A stretch of DNA of 64,000 nt. Source: Oscheius onirici. Taxonomy: Eukaryota > Nematoda > Chromadorea > Rhabditida > Rhabditidae. Both the position numbers and the translations under genes were made by a program. The stretch is taken from contig OW051471.1 of assembly GCA_932521025.1 (NCBI GenBank), positions 3,410,001 to 3,474,000 on the forward strand, written 5' to 3'. Numbering within the stretch: position 1 is the stretch's first letter; each line of letters opens with the position of its first letter. Positions 1-13,015 of the stretch are shown here, one piece after another. The notes under the pieces were generated by a model. The model did no database searches and had not been told where the DNA came from. It saw nothing but the letters and a program-made list of their open reading frames with translations.

Positions 1-63
1 TTGGATCAAAATCGCCGTTTTCTATCATTCTTTTTTGGTTAAATATTCTCATTTTTTCTAACA

Positions 64-434
64 ATGTTAATTCCAGGCCTTCTTTGTCGCCTCGTAATGC
101 TCTACACTAGTTTCCACGCAAATATTATCATTCCCTGGTTTCTAATCTACATTTCCGTCGAGTTTTTCATCCTACGACGTATCCGTTCGACGATCATTTT
201 TCCAGAAGAGTTCCAGCCGTTGCTACAAATGCTTCCGAAAGAGGCGCTTCCGTTTGATATCTCGTTTGTAGGTTGGTTTTGTTCTTTTTGATTGTTTCCA
301 AATAAGCTTTTACAGCCTCGGGAATCACGATGTTCCGCGAAATGGCTCAAGATTCGATGTTCATGACTGCCGGCTTTCTTCTGACGCAGTGCAGTCTCAT
401 TCTTTCCGATTTTTACGTATCCCATCAAGATTAA
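64..434 (+). CDS. 3' end of an unrecognised membrane protein gene (5' part outside window or unresolved)
   Basis: Two exons are supported: about 77-271 and 316-434. An acceptor-like TTCCAG lies at 71-76, and a 44-nt intron runs from GTTGG at 272 to TTTTACAG at 315. Splicing keeps the frame (phase 1) and the joined reading frame ends at TAA 432-434. The predicted chain has two hydrophobic stretches, one near its start (NIIIPWFLIYISVEFF) and one near its end (FMTAGFLLTQCSLIL), so it is probably an integral membrane protein. I do not recognise the family. An in-frame ATG at 64 exists but lies inside what looks like the upstream intron, so the gene probably starts outside the window. It is convergent with the release-factor gene, with stop codons only about 67 bp apart. 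Confidence 0.5.
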
Positions 435-500
435 AAAAAAAACGTAACGGGTCTATAAACTTTTATGACAACTAGACAGAATCAACAAGAAATAAAACGC

Positions 501-2130
501 CTACTCAACTATACAGTTGTCAATGATATGCTTCAGTCGTTCCAGCAAATCCACTTCGCCTAGTCGTGAAATCATCAGATCGAGCGACTCGCCGCCGTTC
601 ATGAATTCTTCGACATTTCCCAACTGCATGTGTATTCGGTGGTCCGTGATGCGGTCATGTTGGAAGTTGTAGGTGCGAATTTTTTCAGCTCGTGCTTTTG
701 AACCGACCTGACAATGAGATATTTAGAAGAAAAAAGGATTTTTTACCTGTAGTTTTCTGTCTGACGAGAACTTTTCGGATAGCACGTCAACTTTCCTCTG
801 CATCAGGATGGCTGCCAGTCGTTTATAGGCAATCTAAACACTTTTCAAGTAAAATTATTTAAAAACCTGAATATTCAAGTGCTGAAATCGTTCGTCCATG
901 CAGTGAACAGCAATTCCTGTCTCCTTGTGTGTCATTCGAACTGCCGTTGATCGTTTGTTCACATTCTGGCCGCCGGGTCCTGACGCTCTCATCGTCTCAA
1001 TTTTGACGGAATCTGACGGGACGATGACCGAGACCTGAAACGTTCTTATTGCTACTGCCAAAATAAGTGATAAACCTCTTCCGGCTCTGGCAGAACGGCA
1101 ACGCTGGCTGTACTCGTATGCATGCGCGATTTGTCTGTAACTGGAATCCGCTGAACTCGATGTACTCCTGCTTCGAATCGGAAAAAAACAGATGTGATGA
1201 TGAAAATGGCCCAGAACTCCGATACTTTCGCCGACTCATAGGGGGAGATCAGATCGAACTTTTAATGGAAAAATTGTTTGGCAAATTCGTTAGTCTTTTG
1301 ATATATGGATGGTTACGATGGGAGCAAGAGCTCCTATTCAATTGAAGCTGTATCGTATGATGTATTGTAGGCCAGTTAGTTTAAGAGCCACAATAATCTG
1401 CCGGAGCTGGCAAAAGTCTGGAAACGTCCGAGAGAGTAAATACTAACCTCAAAGTGGAATAAGCTCTTTCGCCGGAAACTGCAATTAGAGCACTTCGTAT
1501 ACCGCCCAAGGAGACGTCTTCTAGTTGCAGCGGCTCCCATCTCCAGCCTTTGGTCTCGGAATAACGGCGATACATATTCAGCAGCTCCTTCGTAAAAAGC
1601 ATAGCTTCTTGTCCGCCGGCTCCACTGAATCCATCATTTTTAGCGAAAAATAAGGCAAAGAAACCTCGTGAACTCTATTTGACACTTGCTCAAGACGTCC
1701 ATTTCTGTCGTCGGAACGATTATTTTGGCTAGTTCGAGAAGATCCTCTTCCAGACCCTTTTCAAGCTCCTGTAGATCTGTTTCGGCCAGAACACGGAGTT
1801 CGGCTTCAGATGTGTCTAACATTGGATTATTTCAGTTAAAGAAAGGCCAAAATAGACCTGCAGAAAGGCCCTTGAGTTGGTTGATTTCGTTTTTTCGGTC
1901 ATTCAGTCGACTGGCCGCTCTGTTTATTTGTTCCCAGTAGCTTAAATTATCTCCGCTGGCAGTCGATTGCCCTATTTGTGCCTAGAAACAATATTTTGTT
2001 AGTACGTTAGAAAAAAGATCACCTGATTCAGTCTGCTCGCAACTTCTTTGAGAAAAACGTCCGCACTGTCTGTCGCCAATATTTTCCTGTACTGAGAAGA
2101 GCAGAGAAGCCGCTGTGTTAGACGGAACAT
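501..2130 (-). CDS. MTRF1L: Mitochondrial class I peptide chain release factor (RF1 type)
   Basis: This protein hydrolyses peptidyl-tRNA at stop codons on the mitochondrial ribosome. Seven or so exons read 3'->5' on the plus numbering. The N-terminal exon (start ATG 2128-2130) begins [16 protein letters not shown], a typical basic mitochondrial presequence. Next come a coiled-coil helix segment, [10 protein letters not shown] (the conserved class I RF block), and GVHRVQR and [12 protein letters not shown] just before the catalytic domain. The catalytic GGQ lies in [18 protein letters not shown]. The C-terminal exon (501-708) holds [19 protein letters not shown] and ends at 501-503. Length and order match mitochondrial RF1 proteins. 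Introns are about 40 nt except one at 1180-1447, whose 3' boundary is not AG (see findings). The gene follows laminin beta on the same strand after 420 bp. Confidence 0.93.
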
Positions 2131-2551
2131 CTCTAGACGGTCTCCTTGACAAGAAGTGCCAGAAGTTGAAGCGGTAGACTGATGGAGAAGTGACCAATAC
2201 AAATCTCATGAGAAGACAAGTTGTAGTACGAAATATTTATTAGAAAATAACAGTAAGGCAGTGAAAGCTGAGATGTGCATTCGAAATGGATGTGATTTGG
2301 GGAAGAAAGCGTACTGAGATGCTCCAGTAAAAAGGCAGGCAGTTTTGTGCTCAATTTTGAACGTGGGGAAGTATAGCACCAAAAATGAGGGAAATATGGC
2401 AAACTGGATTGGGGGAAAAGTGTGACAAAGACACGTAGAGAGATTGGTTGAAGGCCTCTACAATAACTGAGAAAGTGTGGGGCTATAACAACAAAAAAAG
2501 TCAACCGGGAAAGGCTAGAGATTTGGGGGAAAATGGGAAAAAGAACTGACT
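2131..2551. other. Spacer between laminin beta and MTRF1L
   Basis: This 421-bp stretch holds the laminin 3' UTR and the 5' flank of MTRF1L. An open frame on the minus strand at 2133-2504 has no recognisable protein features and I regard it as chance. CTCCATCAG about 40-50 nt upstream of the MTRF1L ATG could be a trans-splice acceptor. I see no repeat here. Confidence 0.4.
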
Positions 2552-5500
2552 TTAAACGTCACAGGTGGCAAAATACTCGGTTTTGCGCTGGATGTACTGC
2601 GTGACCTGCTCGAGACGCGCCATCAGCTTGTCGAACGTCTGCTTGTAGTCGTCCAGCTTCACGTCCGACGTGTCCTTTGTCAGTGCTGAAAATTTAGCGG
2701 TTATTGTGGTTAGATCAATGTAAAAATGACACTGCAAACTCTAGAACTCTTTAGGAGTACCCGTTTTACTGGCAAGCATCAATTTGGCCGGAACAAGGAT
2801 TCAGCATAGAAGGAAGCAGTCGATTTACGACTTTACTAAAGTTATTCGCTTCGAAGCAATGCAATTTTATGCAAGAGTAAGAAAGCGTACAGAAACGTCT
2901 CAGCGAGAAAAATCCTAGAACCGAACGGTCGAATTATTCTTTGCAAAAGCATTATCCTAGCGAATTTACTACTTTTTTTTCCCAACACACGCTCTGTCAC
3001 ACAGCTTTTCTTCAATTTGGAGTTAAAATAAGCAAAATTCACTAACCTTTACGGCAAACCTTCGGGAAAAAGAAGGCTGAACAAGAGGAAAATGAAAGCT
3101 CAGTCCTTGTACGCAGCTACGTACATATTTCTTTGTTACAGTACTTTTAATGCTTTTAGGCTTTGCAGCGAATGAGAATTGTTAGTAACTTACTGTTGAT
3201 TTCCTCGTTATGGTTCCCAGCCTTGTACAGAAGGTTGGCAGCTCTTTCCCGAAGATATTCCGCCCTCTTCTGTGGTCCCTCGTTGTTATCAGAGTGCTCC
3301 TCCAACAGACCTCTGGCTGTTTCCACATCCGCCTAAAAGATTTCGTTCATCGCGTTTTATGCCTTTACTCACATTCATCTGCTTGATGCCCTGTTCAGCA
3401 GTAGAAGCAGCCAGTTGAGCGTCATCGACAAGTTGGAAAGAACTCTTGGCATCCTCGGCAATTTGAAGGTATTGAACCTGAATTATAATTTGTTTTTTTT
3501 CTACTAAAATGGCTGTACCTTGACTTTCTTGACTTCCGTCTCTAGTTGAACCAAAGACGAGTTGGCCAGTTTAGCGGCTTCTTCCGTCGCGACAGTCTCT
3601 TCCTTGGCCTTTTCCAGATCCTCCCGAGCTGCCTTCATGGTCTCTTCAGCCGATCGAATGGCGTCTGTGGCCGCAGTTTGGGCTTCAGCAGCCACATTGA
3701 GAGCGTCTCTAACAGCATCAGTCGTGTTTTTGATCGAGGCAGCTCTCTCATTTGCGGCCAGTGCCTTCGCCTCTAGTTTTCCGGCGATAGTCTTGTTACC
3801 GCGAGTCTCAGCCAGAATATCGCTGATGTTGTTAATCTTGGCCAGACTTTCCTTAATCTTGCCCGTCAGTTCTTTGATCTGTTCCGGAGTGAGGCTGATC
3901 TTCATTGCGAGTACCTCCTCGGCCAGAGTTCTGATCTGTTCAGGACTGCTTCGGGATCCCTTGATAAAGCTATTCATTTCGGACAGGATCTCTTCCAGTT
4001 GACTTCTGGTCTCATTGGCCTGTTTGGCAGCATCTCTGGCCACTTCTAGTGCCTTCTCCGCGTCCTTCTTTGCCGTCTCCGTCCACTGATGAACATCACG
4101 AACTAGAGTCAGAACTTCCTCAGCCTCAACCTGTTTCTCATTCAGACGAGTATCGGCCTCGGTAGCGAAACTTCTGGCTTGTTCGGCTTTACTGTAGGCT
4201 CCCTCGAGACAACTCTTTCCACCACAGGTTCCACATTTTCCCGGGCCACCACAGAGTGAGTCACAGGGAGCAGCGACAGCTCCACATACTTCTCCGTTGA
4301 GACGAGGCAAACTGCCTTCCAGTGTCTGAATTCCCTTCTCCAACTCTCCGATAGCGTTCTCATTCTCATGGTATTGCTTCTCAAAGTCGTCCTTGTGTTT
4401 GTCCAGAAGATCCTGAGTCTTTGCGAGAGTGCTTTCAGCCTGGACCAGAAGACTGATACTCTGATCGACCTTTCTCTGAGCTTCTTGACTGTCCTTGGCT
4501 GAGTCAAGAGTGATGTTATAGGCTCCCTGAACATCGGCTGCCTTGATCTTCTGAGCCTCATCATTCAGATTATCGGCCAGTTTCTCGAGCTTCATGTTCT
4601 TTTCTCCCAGATTCTTCAGATCCTCCTGGGCAAAGTCAACACTCTGAGTGGCATTGGAAACTCCAGCTTCAATGGCGTCCAGTCTCTTCTTAGCCGCATC
4701 GACCTCGTTTTTCAGACGTTGGACCTCTTCTTCCAGCTGCTCAATATGTTCTTTGCTGATGTTCGCATCAGCCAGCTTCTTCTTCACGTCCTGAAACCAC
4801 AATTTTATCCAGTTTTTTTAAAGGTTCTCACCTCCAAACTGGCTTCCATCTTCTCAAACTCGGAATCGTAAGCCGAAGCAACTCCGGTGTCTTCGATGTT
4901 GTTGGCCGAGTCGATAAGAGCCAAGACCTGGTCCTTAAGTCCCATGACGATCCCGTCCCATTGATGGAAACATTCTCCACACGGCTGACAATAGGGCCAT
5001 GTTCCGGTGTAGCCTCTGGCACATTCGTTACAGAGAGGTCCTCCAGAGCCGGGGAGACAGACACATGTTCCGTTGTTTCTGTGACACTGTTGACTAGCCG
5101 ATCCCGTCGGATTGCATTCGCATCGGTGACAGCCATCGGAGGTGGTCGGATCTCCCCAGTAGTAGTCCTCACATTCGGCACAAGTACGGCCTCCTCTTCC
5201 CTGCTTGCACTTGCACTGTCCGTCCAGACGATTGCATTGTAGCTGGGTATCTCCGGCCCGGTCAAGAATCACGCCATTCGGGTCACAGTCGCAGAAGGTA
5301 CAGCCCTAAAATGGTCGTTTACCAGAGACTGAGTTAAACTTACAGTTCCACTCGACAGATTGAAATGGTTCGGAGCACAGTGATCACATTGTTCTCCTTC
5401 AACGTTCGGGAAACAAGGACACTGACCGGTGACTCTATCACATGCTCCGGAAGCGGAATTCGTTCCGAGCGGGTTACAGACACATCTGAAAAGAGTACGG

Positions 5501-8500
5501 TAATTGTTATGATCTAAAGAGCAAACCTCTGACAGCTTCGGATCTTGGCATCTCCAAAATATCCATCGACGCAGTTCTCACACTGAGCTCCTTCCGTGTT
5601 GTGAAGACACTTTTTGCATTCTCCAGTAGCCGCATCGCAGCTTCCTTCGATTCCCATATCAATGTTTCCGTTACAGTCGCATCTCTCACAGGTTCCACCG
5701 ACCTCGGTCGGGTTTCCCCAATGATTGACGGCACATTCGGCACAACGAGGTCCAGAATAGCCGGCGTTGCAGTTACAGACAACGTCTTGGGTGTTGTTGA
5801 AGGGACGGAGATAGCAAGTATCGGCGTGCTGGAATCCACTGGTTGGGCCACCAGGACAAGGACAAGGCTTGCAGGGGAGACCAACTCCGAGTCGCGGATC
5901 TCCATAGTATCCGTCCTGACAACGCTCACAGTAGTGTCCAGTCGTGAGGTCTTTGCACTCGATACAGGCTCCAGTCTTCTGATCACAGATGTTGGCATGA
6001 TCGTTGCACCGACAGACTCGGCAGTCGGGGAAGCTCCAGAAGCCGGGCTGACACTGGTTACATTGTCTTCCATAGATACCCTTCTCGCGACAGGTACACT
6101 GTCCACTCTGTTTGTCACAGTTGTTGTTCAGAGATCCGACAGAGTCACAAGCACATTCGCTACATCCAGAAGGACCGAATCCGTAGGTTCCAACAGCGCA
6201 TTGGTTACAGCGTCTTCCAACCACATTTGGCTTGCATTCACACTGTCCTCCCTTGACATTACAAATTCCAGAGACGGAACCGGTCGGATCACAGTCACAG
6301 GACGAGGTCTTGTTCATGATGGCAGCAGCCACGGGGCAGATGTATCGCAGACAAGTATCGGACATTTGCTCTTTCGGGTTAAGAGACAGAGCCAAGTTGC
6401 GGCACTGGTAGCGATCGTACTCGGTCTTGTGCTGTTGTCCACGCGGGGATTTGAAGATGGTCAATTCTTCTGTTGGTGGAGTTAAGACCATGGAGTCGAC
6501 GAGGATATAAGCAGATCTAAAGACTCTTACAATCTGGAAGAGGGAGGTAGATACCGGTCCGGATAGTTGGTTCTCTTCTCTCCAAACTGCACGCGGATAT
6601 CGTAGTTGACACCGGCTTCGAGACAAACAGCTGGTCTGACTTCAGTGTAGCGACCATCTGAAATCCACTTTTAGTTTTTAGTCTAGAAAAGGGGCTTACT
6701 GGGATAGAATCTAGCGATGAGGAAGTCATTCGAAGGATCGGTATTGGCACAAGGACCGTTCGGATCCGGATCGTCTGGTCTGACCACACTGATCTGGATA
6801 TTCTCCCAGCCTACTGGATCCTGTCCGGAATCGTAACGCAAGATGATGTTGTAGAGCTGACTCAGCTGCAGATTGTTCACGTTGAAAGTAATGCTGCTAC
6901 GTTCATTGACTCGAGCGAATCCATGTCCGGTCCATGTCAGCTCGTACCGATTCGACGGAATTTCTCTCAGCTCCGTGCTTCCGTAAGTGATGTTGGCATT
7001 TTCGGCCTCATAGGTGTAGTGATCGATCTCGGCACAGTAGAAGCTAGAGTCGGCAGTCTCACACCGTCTTCCACTGAATCCTTCGCGACAGACACACTGT
7101 CCAGTGGCCAGATCACAGGTGTTGCTGACACTTCCTCCAATGTCACAGTCACAGGGCTTGCAACCGTCTGGCTCTTCCGACAGTCCGTAATGGTCGGGCT
7201 AAAGACCGTTTTATAAAGAGGACGAGAGAAAACACTACCAGACACTGATCACAGTTCTCTCCAGTGACAAGACGTTTGCACTGGCATTTGCCGGAGTACT
7301 TGTCGCAACCTTCGTTGTTGTAAGTTCCGAGCAGATTGCAGGTACAGGTCACACAGCCGTCTGGGTTCTCAGCAGTCAGGTTCCAGTAGCCGTTCTTGCA
7401 ACGATCGCATCTGAATTGAATCTTTTAGTAGGTTCGAAGAAAGGCACACCTCGGTCCATCAACGTAGCTCTTACAGTAGCACTTTCCAGCTACGAGTCCA
7501 CGATCCGGATCCTCTTCTCCCTCACATATTCCCTGGAATTGATCGTTTAGAAGCACTCTCCTATTGACTGGCTTTCACTGTCACAGCAGGCGCGAAACTG
7601 ACTTAACTTAAAAATGAGTTGTCAACTCGACAAGATCTGACTTGTCACTTTTGATTTAGACGATCAGAATCTACCTGACTCTGGTTTGCCAGTGCAAACC
7701 AGAGTCAGCAGCGCGCTCTGGCCAACAGTCATGTCCTCGATCTCAGCAAGAAATTATGTCTACCGGAATTCGAACTACTGTATTTGCAAAAAGAACAGGT
7801 CTTGGTTCGACCTATCGACGACAACTGCTTCTTGATGGCCAACCAGTTGAAAACACTCACATTGTCCTTGGATCCAGCCTTGTCGCAATCACACGGCAGA
7901 CAGACGTGAGGATCGTAGATGGGTCTTCTCGGATCACGATAGAAGAACGGCTTGCACTGTTCACAGTTCTTTCCCTGGGTGTTGTGTTGGCAATCGTCAC
8001 AGACTCCTCCAGAGACGTGTCCTAAAAGATTTCCATTTCTTATAGAAGGTTTTCTTACCGCTAGCCTCGTAGACGGCCTTGTCAAAGTGGCATCTGCTGG
8101 CATGAGAATTGCACTCGCAGCGACGACACTCATTCTTTTCATTCTTGTCTCCCGGTCTCCATGGAGCGTCGTTGTAGAAGGGCATGCAGCGCTCACAGTT
8201 CAGTCCCTCAGTGTTGTGATTGCATTCACACCGTCCTCCGACCATATCCACTCTGTCGTCCAGTCGAATCTGTCGATCGTCAGCCATGCCCAAACATCTC
8301 GAAGCGTGACCGTAGCAGGAGCAGGAACCACGAATGACGACTTCATAGATGGCGTAGTAGTACTTTTCGTCAATTTCCGGCCTGTAGTCGAGCATCTCGT
8401 CTCCAAGAGTATGAAGTTTGGTCAGATTGAAACGAAGGTTTGTGATCTTGGTCAAGTTGGCGATTTCGTCCGAGTACGGGTCGTCAGTGGGAATGTGGGG

Positions 8501-9470
8501 GGAAATGGCCTTGTATATGAGTTCTCCTCCAGTTGAGGGAGCCACGTCGGAGTACTGACTGGTACAGATCACGTCACTGTGCTTCTTCGGAGGACCTTGG
8601 GCCACTCCGGGGAAGGAGGTTGCACAATCGTAGGCGAAGTAACGGTAGACATGCCTGAACATCTCTGTGAGTTTGTTTTGAAATTTTATATTCTATCGAA
8701 TTCAGTCAGATATTTCTGGCATGTAGACAAAACTCTTTTTATTTGTTGACAAAAGGCAATCGATGTGAAAAGAAACGAGTGCTGTTTGAAGTAAAACTTG
8801 ATTACCCCTGTCAAATCTCCGATCTGACCAACTTCAGAATCACGATCAGTATCATATTTAATAATTCAATTTGATTCCCGACTACAGTTTTATGTTCAAA
8901 TCATTCATTCTAGAACTCTACCGACTCACCATGTCTTTCCAAAGTCAGCCGATCTCTCAATGAGCATGGCAGCCGGTCGGAAGGACTTGAAAGTCATGAT
9001 CAAGTGAGTGAAGTGGAATTCGGCTTCGAGATCGAATTGAACCTAAATTTTCTTTGCTCTCAGAAAATATTTTTCCTACCGTGACATTCTGTTTTCCATT
9101 CTCTGACTGGTACCATTTGGCATTTTTGTCATCATAGACGTCGGTAATCACGTTCTCAATTCGATGACTGAGTCTGTGAGGCTCCCGGTATTTCATCCAT
9201 GGGAGTCGAGAATCACAATAGAAACATTTGGTCTGCTCTTCCAGATGGGACACGATGCAGAATCTGAACACAGGATATAATTTCAAAGAGAATAAGCTAT
9301 TACCGTTCTCTACCAGCCAGACCACAAGTCGAGTCCGCTTTCAGACGATCTTTTCTGCCAATGAGAAGATTTCCTGTGATCGGATAGCAGGATCGGTCTT
9401 TGCAACGGTCGTCTTGAGCGGACATTATCCAGCTGAGGAGCGCTACTAGCGCTAAATGCGCTATGCGCAT
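2552..9470 (-). CDS. LAMB1: Laminin subunit beta (LAMB1/LAM-1 type)
   Basis: This is the beta chain of the secreted basement-membrane heterotrimer. The start at 9468-9470 gives a signal peptide ([17 protein letters not shown]), and a CTTTAG acceptor-like site lies directly upstream. Domains in order are: the LN domain ([41 protein letters not shown]); tandem eight-cysteine LE modules; a laminin IV type B domain encoded about 6510-7100; more LE modules to about 4830; and a long coiled coil (domains II and I) interrupted near 4200-4280 by the cysteine-rich beta-knob ([19 protein letters not shown]). The chain ends with a lone cysteine near the C terminus (YFATCDV), in the position that links the chains. 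The size is close to the roughly 1,790 residues usual for LAMB1. Most introns are about 40 nt; longer ones lie at 2688-3193, 7533-7860 and about 8666-8927. Confidence 0.96.
7675..7708. repeat. Perfect 15-bp hairpin in a laminin intron
   Basis: The left arm CTGACTCTGGTTTGC (7675-7689) is followed by a 4-nt loop and an exact inverted copy at 7694-7708. It sits inside the 328-bp intron 7533-7860. The surrounding intron shows no coding potential. It may be the remnant of a fold-back element. Confidence 0.8.
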
Positions 9471-10906
9471 TGCCTAAAGGAACAGTTTATATTCTTGAGA
9501 ACAGTTGAAGAAAGACCAAGCTTGTAAGGAGTGAGGGAAATGTGCAACGGAGATGGAAAGAGAACTGGGCAGATGACCAGAAACAAATTGGCAAGGCTGT
9601 GAAAGGGCTAACAATAAGTGTCTCTCCTATCAGATTCTGTAGGTTTGTCTCTACCAACTCAACTAATAACAAAAAGCTCAAAATCGGATACTGTAGTCAG
9701 ATTACTGTATTCAAGCACCATCTAGTCCCTGTTTCGTATAATCTTTGTCTGAGACAACAAAAACTCTGAAAAAGATGACAACAGATCAGAAAGACATTTG
9801 AAAGTGCATGGGACAGATGGTGGAAACTCCGGTCCTTTGATCTACCGCAGCCAACAAAAACTATTTGGCCTCAGTGTTTCACTATGCGTACAGGATAGTT
9901 TTTAAGCCTTTTTGTAGGCTGAAGACAGTAAAAACTATGGGTAGTTTAGGAGATCTCGAGAAAACTGTCCGGATATATTTTCCGATCTTGTGTGAAGCTC
10001 TGACTGACTCTCTCTCTCTCTAATTATATCGATTATCCAGAAGAATAAGGTCAAAAAGGTTGAGGGGTAATTGCCTTCTGTAGGCGGTCAAAAGTCAAAG
10101 GAAATGTATGTGAACTAAACAATATACTAAATAGGTCCATAAAAAGTAAAAATCAGTTAGAACAAGACTGTGTGAGACGCCCTGGCTAGCTTTGTTGTTT
10201 CAGCGCGACCATTAACCCAGGTCGGGTCATCTGAGCACACCGACCTCTCACAGCCCAAGATAACGGTCCGAGAGAACCTAGTTCAATCGATGGCATTTAG
10301 GTAGACTCTCTCTCACATATGGTCTAGCCGTCATTAGTTGCGTAATTGATTGGATCAGGATTGAGAGACAGAACTTTTGGTTCAAGGCTCCGGAAACAGT
10401 CCGGATGAAAAGAAAGAGTATGGAGAAAGCTACAGCAGATGGTCAGGCTCCGAGAGCACTTTTATTGTCCTGAATCACGGCTGGTCGCCCCGCTTGGCTT
10501 CGAAGCAATAACTTGGCTACGTTTTGGAAAGAGGAATGGAGAGTTTTGAAATTGGAGGACTGTGTTGGGGAAAAACGTCTGGATAGAATGAAAGCTTGAT
10601 CTGACGTCTCAAGGTCTGCCGCTAAAAGTATTATAATGTTTGAGGACCATCTTATTTGGATTAAAGGGTCATTGATATTAGAGGAGACAGGGGGTGATTC
10701 TTGTCACGTATTGCCGGATTTCGCTTGTCGGATTCTCTGACCATGCGAGTCCAGACAATAAGAATCCCCAAATTTTGGTCACAAAAGAAATACTTCTCGA
10801 CAGAGGCCAATGGATTGAGGCTTTGAATAAGAAATTGAACAAAAGTGTGGTTTTCTCAGTGGATGAACGTAGTCTGACATCGTTTCGTTTCGACTCCGAA
10901 ATAGAA

Positions 10907-10977
10907 AGTATCTAATCTTCTAATTCTATCTTTAAGTATCTGACTTAGGATACTTAAATATAGAAAGATTAGATACT
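10907..10977. repeat. Imperfect hairpin, arms about 30 bp
   Basis: AGTATCTAATCTT and TTTAAGTATC in the left half (10907-10940) pair with GATACTTAAA and AAGATTAGATACT in the right half (10949-10977). It abuts the CAGCCGAGATACGCAG repeat, so both may belong to one fold-back insertion. Confidence 0.7.
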
Positions 10978-11031
10978 CAGCCGAGATACGCAGCTAAAGT
11001 TGGGACTTGACTGCATATCTTGGCTGAATGT
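10975..11031. repeat. Short palindromic repeat with the CAGCC(A/G)AGATA(C/T)GCAG motif
   Basis: ACTCAGCCGAGATACGCAGC is followed about 13 bp later by an inverted relative (GACTGCATATCTTGGCTGA). The same motif occurs at 26905-26922, 27054-27078, 28736-28757 and, in a variant form, inside the element at 52123-52303, so it is a dispersed family in this window. Confidence 0.6.
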
Positions 11032-12397
11032 CCAAGGTTTGTAAGTAAAACCGATGCAGAATCTCGGTCCACTAAGCGGAAAGCTGTCCGGAAGGTAAAA
11101 AGTCGGTCAGTTCCAATAGACTGACCAGCCGATTGAGGGCCATTGGCCATTGACAAAGACGAAGAGCACAAGCTAGGAGGCTGTGAGTCAGCACAGCGAG
11201 ATGGCGCCAAATGTCGCTATCAAAAAGAGACGGACCCAGGCCGATTTACAGTGTAATGTCCCCTCCAAGGTGGATGAGAGAGGGAGCTTAGAAAATGACT
11301 GGGTCAAATACTGCGGGCAGAGATTTAGGGGAAAAGCTGCCAAAATATGGCACTAACAAGGGCAGAGCTGATAAGATATGGACAGAGGTAAGCAAAAATA
11401 GCTGACCAGTCTTATGAGAAGGTTCGTGAGAATGGCTCTGGAATGAGCACAAAAGCCATTTATCACTCTTGCTCCGTGACATTTCTTTCATTTGTGACTC
11501 ACTCCCTCAAGTCTCTGGAGCTTGGAAGAAATGTCTCGGAGAAGTGATAGAGCTATAGAATTTGGTGACATGGTCAGAAATGTGTCAATGATTCGGACAG
11601 ATTTGTATAAGATCTGACAGATTGAACAGCCAGATCAGTTAAGAATAGTGAGTCTTTTGAAACTAAACATTAGAAATAGAAGACATGGAAAAAAGATTCT
11701 TGGTCTCATATTTTAGCAGAAAGTCGTACAATTTGAGATTGTTCGGTGAGAAACATAATTGGACATTGGCCTGCCAAAGGACCTAACCAAGAGCCTCAGG
11801 ATCTAGTCTATACTGACAGTTTCTGGCAACGAAATTGTCAAAAATACTGAGAGACAGGTTACTTTTGGAATAATGAAAAGAAGATAAATATAGTGCAGTA
11901 CAATCACACAGACTATAGCAATCCGTTGCAGAGCAGAATACTTGGACAGAAGAAACCACTACGGGATTTCTAAAGACAAAGGTAGGAAAAGAGCGAGTGT
12001 TCTACTTCCAATGGGCCGGATAGAATAGTAGTGTGGGTAATGAATGAGGTCGGAATCTGTGGATCGGAGGGCGGAGGCCCGGCTAAAAACTGAGTAAAAA
12101 CGGTCACAGCTGCGCAGTCTGTGTTGCACGTGTGAGCTCTCTCTGGATTCGGGGACTGCTGCAAAAAGGGTACCAGTCTCTGGAGGAAAGAGAAAGGAGT
12201 AGCAAGGACGATTATATGTACAACTGTTCGGAACATAAGGAGAGACAATTGCGGGTTAGAGTGAAGGTCGACGGAGAGAGAGACTCTGATAACGAACGCG
12301 TCAGCAGAGATGACCTTTCCGGAGAAGGGAGAAGAACGCCATCCCGCTATGCTAATGAGTTCATCGCACTCTCCGTAACAGTCAATCATGGGGAGAC

Positions 12398-12697
12398 ATG
12401 ATCATAATAATCAGGCGGGGTGCGAACTTCTTAGTTGATTTTATGATGGGAGTTCAGAAGAAGAGAAATGAGTACGATGACTTCGGAGGATTGCACCATT
12501 TTCATAGCTTCTTACGGTATAATCGGTACTCTATCCAGGATTTTATCGACGTTGTAAGAATAAATGCAGATCGAACAAAACAACAAGAACCAGGTATGAC
12601 GGAAGGTTTGGAGAAGCTTCCATCTATAAAATGGATAACGTTAAAACTTGTTGTCGAAACGCCAGGAAAAATAGAAGTTTCGAGAAACCATTGTTAG
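12398..12697 (+). CDS. Hypothetical 99-codon open frame
   Basis: An ATG-to-TAG frame with protein-like composition: a hydrophobic start, then DDFGGLHHFHSF and a mixed charged tail. There is no splice site or family motif I can name and no acceptor-like TTTCAG at the ATG. It could be a transposase scrap, a lone exon or chance. Confidence 0.2.
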   Translation: MIIIIRRGANFLVDFMMGVQKKRNEYDDFGGLHHFHSFLRYNRYSIQDFIDVVRINADRTKQQEPGMTEGLEKLPSIKWITLKLVVETPGKIEVSRNHC

Positions 12698-12954
12698 ACA
12701 TCTTGAATGGCTCTGTGCTTAGCTCAAAAGTTCTAGAAAATCTATAATTCCTGTTGGTATCTCTCGTCATCTGATTTCAGTAGATTCCGCTCAATGAGAA
12801 ATAGAAGCTGAGGAATTTGTCTGCCATGCAGCCTAAAAAACAGGAGGTTCCTTTCACTGACATTATTTGAACTTGAACTGCGTTTCTTGTGAGTTTGTGA
12901 GAACATTTAAAAGTTATGTTTTTACTTGTCATATCTTGTCTAACTAAAATTTAG

Positions 12955-13015
12955 ACGGGACTTGTCAAGAGTTATCTTTACAAAAGTTCAGTTATCCGGG
13001 GATGAATCTTGACAG
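12955..13015 (+). repeat. Dispersed repeat, copy 1 (ACTTGTCAAGAGTTAT)
   Basis: ACTTGTCAAGAGTTAT, then about 20 bp, then CGGGGA and TCTTGACAG. An inverted copy with the same blocks lies at 14290-14350. The ends of each copy are themselves inverted repeats (TGTCAAGAGTT / AACTCTTGACA in the second copy), as in a tiny MITE. Confidence 0.55.

Larger units (their letters stand above)
9471..12397. other. Gene-poor region upstream of laminin beta
   Basis: I find no supported gene in this 2.9 kb. It should contain the laminin promoter next to 9471. It has a short CT microsatellite (about 10001-10021) and the palindromic repeats listed separately at 10907-11031. Open frames at 10694-10915 (+) and 11970-12389 (-) lack splice structure and recognisable motifs. 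Confidence 0.5.

Noticed and set aside
3546-4002. + strand frames across the laminin coiled coil
   Set aside because: Antisense shadows of the strongly supported laminin exon on the minus strand.
5601-6485. 294-codon + strand frame
   Set aside because: Antisense of cysteine-rich LE modules; long only because TGC/TGT-rich codons give few stops in this antisense frame.
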